From positions 1-32,553 of the forward strand of contig CANQGW010000015.1 of assembly GCA_947623555.1 (NCBI GenBank): DNA of 32,553 nucleotides. Reading direction: 5' to 3'. The translations under genes were made by a program, and so were the position numbers. The stretch is from an uncultured Clostridia bacterium. GTDB lineage: Bacteria; Bacillota; Clostridia; TANB77; CAG-508. Below are positions 24,458-31,881 of the stretch, piece by piece; position 1 is the stretch's first letter, and every line of letters begins with the position of its first letter. Below the pieces are notes generated by a model. It did no database searches, was not told the origin of the DNA, and saw nothing but the letters and a program-made list of their open reading frames with translations.

Positions 24458-26869
24458 CTATTTTCTTAATTCTGCTCCTAATGTCTTTTCTAATTCTGAA
24501 ACAATTTCTTTCATAACACCATTTACTTCTTCATCTGTTAAAGTTCTGTCTGGCACTCTAAATTTTAAGCTATATGCAACACTTTTTTTGTTTTCTCCTA
24601 ATTTGTCGCTTCTATATATGTCAAATAGTTTTGCTTCTTCTAATAATTTTTTAGATTTCTTTTGAATAATTTTTTCAATTTCCCCTACTTCTATTTCTTC
24701 GTTTAATACCATGCTAATATCTCTTTCTACTGCTGGGAATTTTGTAATTGGTGCATATTTTTTAGTTTTTCTAGCATATTTTGTTATTTTGTCTATATTA
24801 ATTTCAGCAATTAATACTCTTTGAGTAATATCATAATTTTTTGTAAGTAAAGGATTTGCTTCACCAATAGTTGCAATTACATCATTACCAATGTTAAAGT
24901 TTGCACATCTACCAGGGTGATACATTTTATTATTTTGCTCTTTTCTAACATCAAGTTTTGGTATGCCTGCTAATTCTAAAACATTTTCTACCAACCCTTT
25001 TAATGTATAAAAGTTCTCTTTTTGTCCATACATACCAATTGTTAAAATATTGCTTTCTTCTGGTAAATTACCATTTTCAATTGCATTATTTTTATTTTGA
25101 TATACTCTAGATAAATCAAATAGTTTTACTTCTTGATTTTTGTAATTATTGTTATTTGCTAACATTTGCATCATACTTGGAATAGATGTAGTTTTCATTA
25201 ATGTATAGTCTTCACTTAATGGATTTTGAATTTTAACTGCTTGTGTAAGATATGGATTATCCCCTGTTATGTTGCATTTTGCTAAATCCTTTTCACTTAA
25301 AAATCCATAAGTGCAAATTTCTGATAAACCACTATTTACTAAAAATTCTGATACACTGTCTGCTATTTTTTGTTCTTTATTTTTTCCACCAAGTGTAGTT
25401 TCTGCATTAATTAAAGTAGTGCCTAGTTTATCATAACCATAAAATCTTAATACCTCTTCTGCTACATCTGCTGTGCTTTCTATATCTTGCCTAAAATATG
25501 GTGGAATAACTATGTCGTTTTCTACTTTAATATCTAATTTTTCTAAAATGTTAATCATTTCTTGTTTTGATAAATTAGTTCCTAGTAAAAGGTTAATTCT
25601 TTCTACTTGTAGTGGAATTTTCACTTCTTTTTGTTTTGCTGGATATACATCTATTTTGCCTTCTACTGCTTTACCTGCTCCAATTTGCTCAACTAATTCT
25701 ACTGCTCTATTTATTGCTCTTAAAGCGTTTTCTGGTGATAGACCTTTTTCATAACGGCTAGAAGACTCTGTTCTTAACCCTACTGCTTTAGCAGTTTTTC
25801 TAACACTACCTCCATAAAATACTGCTGATTCAAATACTACAGTTTGTGTATTTTCCTCTATTTCAGAATTTTGTCCACCCATAACTCCGGCAATAGCAAC
25901 TGCCTTTTTATCATCACTAATAACTAACATGTTTTCATTTAATGTTCTTTCTTGATCATCTAATGTAATAATTTTTTCTTGTGCTTTAGCTCTTCTTACT
26001 GTAATATGCTTTCCTTCAATGGAATTAATATCAAATGCGTGCATTGGCTGACCCATTTCAAGCATAACATAGTTAGTTATATCAACAATATTATTAATTG
26101 CTCTTACTCCACAGCTATTTAACCTTTTTGCCATCCATGCTGGAGAAGGTGCTATTTTTACATCTTTTACCACTCTTGCAACATACCTATAACATAAATC
26201 AGGTGCTGTAATATCTACTGTTAAACCTTCTATATTTTCTTTATTTTCCACATTCATTTCATCTATATTTTTACGAGGATCTTTAAAAGGTACATCTAAA
26301 GAAACTGCAACTTCCCTTCCTAAACCTTCAATAGATAAACAGTCAGGTCTGTTTGGAGTAATTTCAAAATCTAAAACAGTTTCATTTAAGCCTAGTACTT
26401 CTTTAATATCTTTTCCAAGTTCTTTTTCTAAATTACTTGATAAAATCATAATTCCATTTTCTATTTGATCTGGATAGCTATTAATATCTAAACCAAGTTC
26501 TCCAACAGAACACATCATTCCGCAAGAGTCAACACCTCTTAATTTACCAGTTCTTATTTCTATCCCTCCTGGTAATTTAGAGCCGTCTTTTGCTATTGGA
26601 ATAATATCCCCCTCTTTAATATTTTTTGCTCCTGTTACAATTTGTAATATTTCGCCACCTCCAACATCTACTTTAGTTACTACTAAATGGTCAGAATCCA
26701 CATGTGGTTTTATTTCTAATATTTTTCCAACAACAACATTTTCAATATCATTTCCTTGCGATTCTATAGTTTCTACTTTAGAACCAGTCATTGTAAGAAT
26801 ATCTGCTAATTGCTTTGCCCCAGTATTAATATCTGCATATTCATTTAGCCACTCTATACTTGCTTTCAT
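24458..26869 (-). CDS. pheT: Phenylalanyl-tRNA synthetase beta subunit
   Basis: 803 residues, normal length. N-terminal tRNA-binding domain (about 40-150, VVVGKILEIKPHVDSDHL), the B3/B4 editing region with SRYEKG, the B5 domain, the catalytic-like fold and the C-terminal FDX-ACB anticodon-binding domain (FPAVERDISMVL to the end). It forms the alpha2-beta2 enzyme with PheS. It lies 18 bases after pheS, from a GGGAGG ribosome site, so both are controlled by the T-box. Confidence 0.97.
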   Translation of the reverse strand: MKASIEWLNEYADINTGAKQLADILTMTGSKVETIESQGNDIENVVVGKILEIKPHVDSDHLVVTKVDVGGGEILQIVTGAKNIKEGDIIPIAKDGSKLPGGIEIRTGKLRGVDSCGMMCSVGELGLDINSYPDQIENGIMILSSNLEKELGKDIKEVLGLNETVLDFEITPNRPDCLSIEGLGREVAVSLDVPFKDPRKNIDEMNVENKENIEGLTVDITAPDLCYRYVARVVKDVKIAPSPAWMAKRLNSCGVRAINNIVDITNYVMLEMGQPMHAFDINSIEGKHITVRRAKAQEKIITLDDQERTLNENMLVISDDKKAVAIAGVMGGQNSEIEENTQTVVFESAVFYGGSVRKTAKAVGLRTESSSRYEKGLSPENALRAINRAVELVEQIGAGKAVEGKIDVYPAKQKEVKIPLQVERINLLLGTNLSKQEMINILEKLDIKVENDIVIPPYFRQDIESTADVAEEVLRFYGYDKLGTTLINAETTLGGKNKEQKIADSVSEFLVNSGLSEICTYGFLSEKDLAKCNITGDNPYLTQAVKIQNPLSEDYTLMKTTSIPSMMQMLANNNNYKNQEVKLFDLSRVYQNKNNAIENGNLPEESNILTIGMYGQKENFYTLKGLVENVLELAGIPKLDVRKEQNNKMYHPGRCANFNIGNDVIATIGEANPLLTKNYDITQRVLIAEINIDKITKYARKTKKYAPITKFPAVERDISMVLNEEIEVGEIEKIIQKKSKKLLEEAKLFDIYRSDKLGENKKSVAYSLKFRVPDRTLTDEEVNGVMKEIVSELEKTLGAELRK

Positions 26870-26887
26870 TTATATTTCCTCCCTTAT

Positions 26888-27907
26888 TTAAAATTGTTTT
26901 AAAAATCTTACATCATTTTCGTATAATAAACGCATATCATCTATTCCGAATTTTGCCATTGCAATTCTTTCTACACCAAAACCAAAGGCAAATCCGCTGT
27001 ACTCTTCTGGGTCTATTCCGCAATTTTTAAGTACATTAGGGTGAACCATACCACAACCTAAAAGCTCTATCCAACCTTCACCTTTACATACCCTACAACC
27101 TTTTCCTCCACAAACAAAGCATGATACATCTGCTTCTGCGCTTGGCTCTGTAAATGGAAAATGGTGTGGTCTAAATCTAACTAATGTCTTTTCTCCTAAA
27201 CATTTTTTAGCAAACATTGCAAGTGTGCCTTTTAAGTCTGCCATAGATATATTTTTGTCTATTACTAATCCTTCTATTTGGTGGAATACTGGTGAATGTG
27301 TTGCATCTACACTATCTGAACGATATACTGCCCCTGGGCAAATAATTTTAATTGGTGGTTTTGTGTTTTCCATAACTCTTGCTTGAACTGGTGATGTTTG
27401 AGAACGAAGTACTATATCATCTGTAATATAAAATGTGTCTTGCACATCTCTTGCAGGGTGGTCTGGTGGTGTGTTTAATTTATCAAAATTATATGTTGCA
27501 AGTTCTACTTCTGGACCATCTGCTATTTCATAACCCATTCCAATAAATATTTCTTTTACATCATTAATAATTTGTGTAATTGGGTGCACGCTTCCTAAAC
27601 TGTTTTTTGTACTTGGCATAGTTACATCAATATTTTCTTCTTTTAGTTTTTTTTCAATTTCTAAATTTGCAAAATGCTTTTCCCCTTCTTCTATTTTAGC
27701 TTCTAGCTCATCTCTTACTTCATTTACCAAACTTCCAATTACAGGTCTTTCTTCCGGTGTAAGAGCTCCCATGCCCCTTAATATTAAAGTAAGTTCACCT
27801 TTTTTACCTAAATATTTAATTCTTGCCTCATCTAAAGCTTTGGCATCTTGTGCATTTTGTATTTGCTCAAGTGCTTGCTTTTTTATTTGTTCTATTTGCT
27901 CTTTCAT
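26888..27907 (-). CDS. pheS: Phenylalanyl-tRNA synthetase alpha subunit
   Basis: 339 residues, normal length. N-terminal coiled-coil arm (1-85), then the class II core with [24 protein letters not shown], a cysteine cluster [16 protein letters not shown] and GFGVERIAM. First gene after the T-box leader, with an AAAGGAGG ribosome site. Confidence 0.97.
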   Translation of the reverse strand: MKEQIEQIKKQALEQIQNAQDAKALDEARIKYLGKKGELTLILRGMGALTPEERPVIGSLVNEVRDELEAKIEEGEKHFANLEIEKKLKEENIDVTMPSTKNSLGSVHPITQIINDVKEIFIGMGYEIADGPEVELATYNFDKLNTPPDHPARDVQDTFYITDDIVLRSQTSPVQARVMENTKPPIKIICPGAVYRSDSVDATHSPVFHQIEGLVIDKNISMADLKGTLAMFAKKCLGEKTLVRFRPHHFPFTEPSAEADVSCFVCGGKGCRVCKGEGWIELLGCGMVHPNVLKNCGIDPEEYSGFAFGFGVERIAMAKFGIDDMRLLYENDVRFLKQF

Positions 27908-27936
27908 ATTTTACCTCCTTTTGTTTTTAAGCATAA

Positions 27937-28208
27937 TTAAAGCTCCATTTGCCCTTGCATAGGACGAAATGGAGCTTTCGTGGTACCACCTAATTTTATT
28001 AATTAATCTTAAATTTTAAGATATTATTAACCTTATTTAGTTATAACGTAACTAACGCTTTTCCCTACTTAATGCATTTCAGAAAAAGGCCTTCAAAGTG
28101 AAATTTCGGTAAAAGTAAATAATAATAAACTTTCAGCTAATGTTTATCTCTCTTTCTTATTTGTTCTTTTACTTACTTTGCTTTTTCAATGGTTTTTATT
28201 TATTAACG
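27937..28208 (-). promoter_or_regulatory. T-box riboswitch controlling pheST
   Basis: The leader ends with the T-box core GGTGGTACCACG (27979-27990 on the plus strand) next to a 12-bp terminator stem AAAGCTCCATTT/AAATGGAGCTTT (27939-27950 with 27967-27978). Uncharged tRNA-Phe would stabilise the antiterminator. The likely specifier is TTC at 28082-28084, in TTTTTCTGAA. It fits Phe, but I cannot fold Stem I with certainty. Confidence 0.9.
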
Positions 28209-28214
28209 CTAATT

Positions 28215-28243
28215 ATTGTAACATTTTTTTTCTATAAAATCAA
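28215..28243 (-). promoter_or_regulatory. Promoter for the T-box-pheST transcript
   Basis: On the minus strand TTGATT (28238-28243), a 17-base spacer and TACAAT (28215-28220). Confidence 0.7.
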
Positions 28244-28310
28244 GAGTTTATTATATATTTACTTAAATTACACAAAATTGTGTATGTTGTTCAAAAAATT
28301 TATATACCTT

Positions 28311-29711
28311 CTACCTTACATAAAGTACAACACGGAAACCGAAAGTAGGCTCATTTGCAATATTGGCCTTAAAGTGTCCATGGCGGAGAGAGACGGGGCA
28401 ATCGCTACCCCAGTTGTGGAAACTGCCTCCACGAGTAACAGCGTACTTCGTATCGCTGGTTTGTCCATTATGATATCCATACTCTGTTGTCCATTCGTAC
28501 ATATTTCCTGCCATATCATATATATTTTTTAATTTTGTATTGTTACTTGCTCCCGTTGCCATTTCTACATTGTGATTATATATGTAAGTATTAGTATCAC
28601 TATCATAGTTATTATATTTATCAGTTGCATCGTTTTTTGAATCAGTCCAGTTTAATATAGATCCTGATTCGAATTTTCCATATTGATAAATTTTTCCTAT
28701 ACACCAACCCATACCTGCATTATCACTTTTTCTATATTTATATAAGTGTTCTGCAAATAAACAATTATCTGCTGTTATTTGATTATTTCCAGTACTATTT
28801 TGATAGTTTCCATATTTTGTACTATTTTTTTCTATATCTTTATAATTACTATCTTTTGCCATCCATGTTACGACCGTATCCCATGCCGTTCCATCTACTA
28901 ATTGACTTCTTACTCCGTAAGTTTCTTCGCTATACATTCTTCCTGATACTTCTTTAGCATTTATTTGACTTATTAAATTCCATGCTTGCACACCTTTTTT
29001 ACTTACTGGCTTTATATTTCCGCTTATATCATTTTTACTTGTTTGATATGGTTTATTATCACTTGAAGCATCTACATAAAAGCTAGCACCCTTTGGTACT
29101 CCTGCTTCATATCTTGCTATATAAAAGCCTCCATTATTTTGTACACTTTTCTTATTTGCTGCTTCATCTATTTCATCATCTTTCCAGTCACTATATGCCC
29201 TATAATAACGTGTGTTCCAGCCTTTATCGTTGTTTTCTCCATCCGCTGTACTAGAAGTATCATTCACATTTTTTACTTCATATTCATATTTTTTGTATTC
29301 ATCTACTGTACATGGTACCCACACAAATTCATTTCCTTCGCTATCTGCTATTACTACTCCATTTTCTATTAGTTCTCCTTCTTTTACTTTAAACCCCTTT
29401 GGCACGGTCATTGTCTTTCCACTTTCATCTTTTATTTGCTTATTTGCCGTAAATATTGTTCCTTTTTGTATTGCTTCTTTTACTGTATCTGGCAAACCTG
29501 ATCTTTCAAACTCTTCTAATTGATTAACTAGTTTTCCTACATCCTCTTGCTCTTGTGCTATAGCTTCATCTGTTTTATCTTTTGCCTTTTGCGCTCCGCT
29601 TATTATTCCATTATCTCCAAATACTGCTGTTATACTTACACCTGCTAATATTAATAAAACCACTATGGTTACTACTAATGCAATTAGCGTTATTCCTTTG
29701 TTTTTCAACAC
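28311..29711 (-). CDS. Prepilin-like protein with FGE/SUMF1-fold domain, copy A
   Basis: About 465 residues. A class III-type leader KNKG|ITLIALVVTI is followed by a hydrophobic helix; the +5 residue is Ala instead of the usual Glu. A short charged helix (about 40-75) precedes an FGE-sulfatase/C-type-lectin-fold domain with EFVWVP, GGFYIARYEAG, NIYDMAGNMYEW, RGGSF and terminal GFRVVLYV. No Cys pair for formylglycine chemistry is evident, so a binding role on the surface is more likely. TTG 29708 fits the ribosome site GGAGG (eight bases) and matches copy B; GTG 29711 is the alternative. Differs from copy B mainly in the middle and the last 46 residues. An invertible promoter segment lies upstream. 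Confidence 0.88.
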   Translation of the reverse strand: MLKNKGITLIALVVTIVVLLILAGVSITAVFGDNGIISGAQKAKDKTDEAIAQEQEDVGKLVNQLEEFERSGLPDTVKEAIQKGTIFTANKQIKDESGKTMTVPKGFKVKEGELIENGVVIADSEGNEFVWVPCTVDEYKKYEYEVKNVNDTSSTADGENNDKGWNTRYYRAYSDWKDDEIDEAANKKSVQNNGGFYIARYEAGVPKGASFYVDASSDNKPYQTSKNDISGNIKPVSKKGVQAWNLISQINAKEVSGRMYSEETYGVRSQLVDGTAWDTVVTWMAKDSNYKDIEKNSTKYGNYQNSTGNNQITADNCLFAEHLYKYRKSDNAGMGWCIGKIYQYGKFESGSILNWTDSKNDATDKYNNYDSDTNTYIYNHNVEMATGASNNTKLKNIYDMAGNMYEWTTEYGYHNGQTSDTKYAVTRGGSFHNWGSDCPVSLRHGHFKANIANEPTFGFRVVLYVR

Positions 29712-29729
29712 TTCTTCCTCCTTCGCAAG

Positions 29730-29758
29730 TTTTCTTTAAGGTATATACTTAAAGAAAA
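29730..29758 (+). repeat. Inversion site 1 (proximal to copy A)
   Basis: 29 bp: arm TTTTCTTTAAG, centre GTATATA, arm CTTAAAGAAAA. The arms are perfect inverted copies; the centre is asymmetric. Its exact reverse complement is site 2. Confidence 0.85.
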
Positions 29759-29765
29759 TGCAAAA

Positions 29766-29808
29766 ATGCTTGTAAGCGGCTCATCCGCTTAATTACAAGC
29801 ATTTTTTT
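29766..29808. terminator. Terminator hairpin inside segment A
   Basis: ATGCTTGTAA/TTACAAGCAT (29766-29775 with 29793-29802), with inner GCGG/CCGC and T-runs on both sides. In the present orientation it would stop read-through into copy A. Confidence 0.7.
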
Positions 29809-29877
29809 GACTTCAAAAAATGAGGAATTTTTAAAAATTTTAATCAAAAAATTTATACAAAACTTTGCCATTTTTCC

Positions 29878-29906
29878 TTGACATTGTAAGGTTTTATTGC
29901 TATCAT
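29878..29906 (+). promoter_or_regulatory. Promoter inside segment A, facing away from copy A
   Basis: TTGACA (29878-29883), a 17-base spacer and TATCAT (29901-29906). In this orientation its transcript would soon meet site 2, whose palindrome followed by a T-run can act as a terminator. Confidence 0.75.
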
Positions 29907-29919
29907 AATCATATAAAAA

Positions 29920-29948
29920 TTTTCTTTAAGTATATACCTTAAAGAAAA
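29920..29948 (-). repeat. Inversion site 2 (distal to copy A)
   Basis: 29 bp, exact reverse complement of site 1 (centre TATATAC on the plus strand), followed by TTTTTTG. Confidence 0.85.
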
Positions 29949-30014
29949 TTTTTTGTTGTTTTTTACTTATTTAGGATTTCGTATGCCATATTGTGACTTA
30001 TTTCGACTTGGTTC

Positions 30015-31418
30015 CTACTTTACATAAAGTACGACACGGAAACTGAGGTCCGGATTACTTGCGTCAGTAGTTGATTCGCCGCCCAAACGGATAGAGACTG
30101 GGACGGTGCTACCGTTGCTATAGAAACCTCCCCCACGACGAACAGCGTACTTCGTACCGCTGGTTTGTCCATTATGATATCCATACTCTGTAGTCCACTC
30201 GTACATATTTCCTGCCATATCATATATATTTTTTAATTTTGTATTGTCACTTGCTCCTGTTGCCATTTCTACATAATGATTATATTTATAAGTTTCAAGG
30301 TTATTATCATAGTTATTATACTTTGTACTTGGATCGTTTTTGGTATCACTCCAGTTTTCAGTATATCCAGATGTGAATGATCCATATTGGTAACTTTTTC
30401 CTAGACACCAATTTTTAACTGCACCGTTTTTGTATTGACGTAAGTGCTCTGCAAATAAACAATTATCTACTGTTATTTGATTATTTCCGGTACTGTTTGC
30501 ATAGTTTCCTTTACTTGTACTAACTTTTTCTATATCTTCGTACTCTTCTGACATCCATGTTACTATTGTGTCCCACGCTGTTCCATCTACTAATTGACTT
30601 CTTACTCCGTAACTATCTCCGCTATACATTCTTTCTGATACTTTTAACGCATTTATTTGACTTATTAAATTCCAGCATTGATTTCTTGCTTTGCTTACTG
30701 GTTTTAGATTTTCCCCAGTTTTTGTTTGCGTTGTATCTTTTGAATTTGCATCTTTATAACTTTTGTCAGATGTACTTTCATCAACATAAAAGTCTGCATT
30801 ACTTGGTACTCCTGCTTCATATCTTGCTATATAAAAGCCTTTATTTTCTTCTACACTTTTTTTATTTTTCTCTTCATCTATTTCATCATCTTTCCAGTCA
30901 CTATATTTTCTATAAAGATATGTGTTCCAGCCTTTATCATTATTTTCTCCATCAGCTTTATTAGAAATATCATCAACCTTTTTTATTTCATAGTCATGTT
31001 TTTTGTATTCATCTACTGTACATGGTACCCACACAAATTCATTTCCTTCGCTATCTGCTATTACTACTCCTTCATCTATGGTTGTTCCTTCTTTTACTTT
31101 AAATCCCTTTGGCACTGTCATTGTCTTTCCACTTTCATCTTTTATTTGCTTATTTGCCGTAAATATTGTTCCTTTTTGTATTGCTTCTTTTACTGTATCT
31201 GGCAAACCTGATCTTTCAAACTCTTCTAATTGATTAACTAGTTTTCCTACATCCTCTTGCTCTTGCTCTATAGCTTCATCTGTTTTATCTTTTGCTTTTT
31301 GTGCACCACTTATTATTCCATTATCTCCAAATACTGCTGTTATACTTACTCCTGCTAATATTAATAAAACTACTATGGTTACTACTAATGCAATTAGCGT
31401 TATTCCTTTGTTTTTCAA
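30015..31418 (-). CDS. Prepilin-like protein with FGE/SUMF1-fold domain, copy B
   Basis: 467 residues from TTG 31418, with a GGAGG site eight bases upstream. Same layout as copy A: leader KNKG|ITLIALVVTI, charged helix, then the FGE/C-type-lectin-fold domain (EFVWVP, KGFYIARYEAG, NIYDMAGNMYEW, RGGGF, FRVVLYV). The first ~125 residues are nearly identical to copy A, the middle (about 130-370) is diverged with small length changes, a block ending YGYHNGQTS is identical, and the last 46 residues differ strongly without any gap. The upstream invertible segment is also duplicated, so the whole cassette was copied. Confidence 0.88.
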   Translation of the reverse strand: MKNKGITLIALVVTIVVLLILAGVSITAVFGDNGIISGAQKAKDKTDEAIEQEQEDVGKLVNQLEEFERSGLPDTVKEAIQKGTIFTANKQIKDESGKTMTVPKGFKVKEGTTIDEGVVIADSEGNEFVWVPCTVDEYKKHDYEIKKVDDISNKADGENNDKGWNTYLYRKYSDWKDDEIDEEKNKKSVEENKGFYIARYEAGVPSNADFYVDESTSDKSYKDANSKDTTQTKTGENLKPVSKARNQCWNLISQINALKVSERMYSGDSYGVRSQLVDGTAWDTIVTWMSEEYEDIEKVSTSKGNYANSTGNNQITVDNCLFAEHLRQYKNGAVKNWCLGKSYQYGSFTSGYTENWSDTKNDPSTKYNNYDNNLETYKYNHYVEMATGASDNTKLKNIYDMAGNMYEWTTEYGYHNGQTSGTKYAVRRGGGFYSNGSTVPVSIRLGGESTTDASNPDLSFRVVLYVK

Positions 31419-31439
31419 GGCTTTTTCCTCCTTTGCAAG

Positions 31440-31468
31440 TTTTCTTTAAGGTATATACTTAAAGAAAA
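31440..31468 (+). repeat. Inversion site 3 (proximal to copy B)
   Basis: 29 bp identical to site 1 and in the same orientation. Confidence 0.85.
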
Positions 31469-31475
31469 TGCAAAA

Positions 31476-31518
31476 ATGCTTGTAAACGGCTCATCCACTT
31501 AATTACAAGCATTTTTTT
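31476..31518. terminator. Terminator hairpin inside segment B
   Basis: The outer 10-bp stem is as in segment A (31476-31485 with 31503-31512). Two G-to-A changes break the inner GCGG/CCGC pairing, so it may be weaker than copy A's. Confidence 0.6.
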
Positions 31519-31587
31519 GACTTCAAAAAATGAGGAATTTTTAAAAATTTTAATCAAAAAATTTATACAAAACTTTGCCATTTTTCC

Positions 31588-31616
31588 TTGACATTGTAAG
31601 GTTTTATTGCTATCAT
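31588..31616 (+). promoter_or_regulatory. Promoter inside segment B, facing away from copy B
   Basis: TTGACA (31588-31593), a 17-base spacer and TATCAT (31611-31616), identical to segment A. Confidence 0.75.
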
Positions 31617-31629
31617 AATCATATAAAAA

Positions 31630-31658
31630 TTTTCTTTAAGTATATACCTTAAAGAAAA
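31630..31658 (-). repeat. Inversion site 4 (distal to copy B)
   Basis: 29 bp identical to site 2, followed by a T-run. Confidence 0.85.
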
Positions 31659-31842
31659 TTTTTTTGTTGTTTTTTACTTTGTAATAGTATAATGAAATAC
31701 TTGTTTATTTTTTATAATAAAATGCCATCTAGATCATTTTTTCCATATTCAATTGGTTTGTCAAATGGATACATAAAATGATGTGATAATAATTATAAAC
31801 TAATTTTAAAAAATCTTTTCGACACATTTTTCATATAAATTT

Positions 31843-31877
31843 TAAGACCTTATTTTTATCATAAAAATAAGGTCTTA
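31843..31877 (-). terminator. Palindrome after the LamG-like gene
   Basis: A 17-bp perfect inverted repeat (31843-31859 with 31861-31877) with one central base, four bases after the stop codon at 31882-31884. It is probably a terminator, although the T-stretch lies within the stem. Confidence 0.55.
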
Positions 31878-31881
31878 TATC

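Larger units (their letters stand above)
29759..29919. other. Invertible promoter segment A, OFF orientation
   Basis: 161 bp bounded by sites 1 and 2, which together make a perfect 29-bp inverted repeat. It holds a promoter pointing away from copy A and a terminator hairpin next to the gene. Flipping would put the -10 at about 29777-29772 on the minus strand, giving a leader of roughly 55 bases into the copy A ribosome site. The whole 303-base gap 29712-30014 is this switch plus about 65 bases of AT-rich DNA after the copy B stop. Confidence 0.8.
31469..31629. other. Invertible promoter segment B, OFF orientation
   Basis: 161 bp, nearly identical to segment A and lying the same way round between sites 3 and 4. 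The visible differences fall in the inner part of the hairpin. The gap 31419-31881 consists of this switch, about 180 bases of AT-rich DNA in which I see no gene or motif (31659-31842), and the palindrome at 31843. Confidence 0.8.

Noticed and set aside
28270-28283. ACACAAAATTGTGT palindrome after copy A
   Set aside because: A short AT-rich palindrome without T-run or second copy; possible operator but unsupported.
29712-30014. c-di-GMP riboswitch in front of the prepilin-like genes
   Set aside because: Looked for because such riboswitches often control clostridial pilins; the GC-rich conserved core is absent and the gap is fully explained by the switch.
28311-31418. CRISPR or phage-type repeats in the duplicated region
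   Set aside because: The repeats are two long gene cassettes plus four recombination sites; there are no regularly spaced short repeats anywhere in the window.
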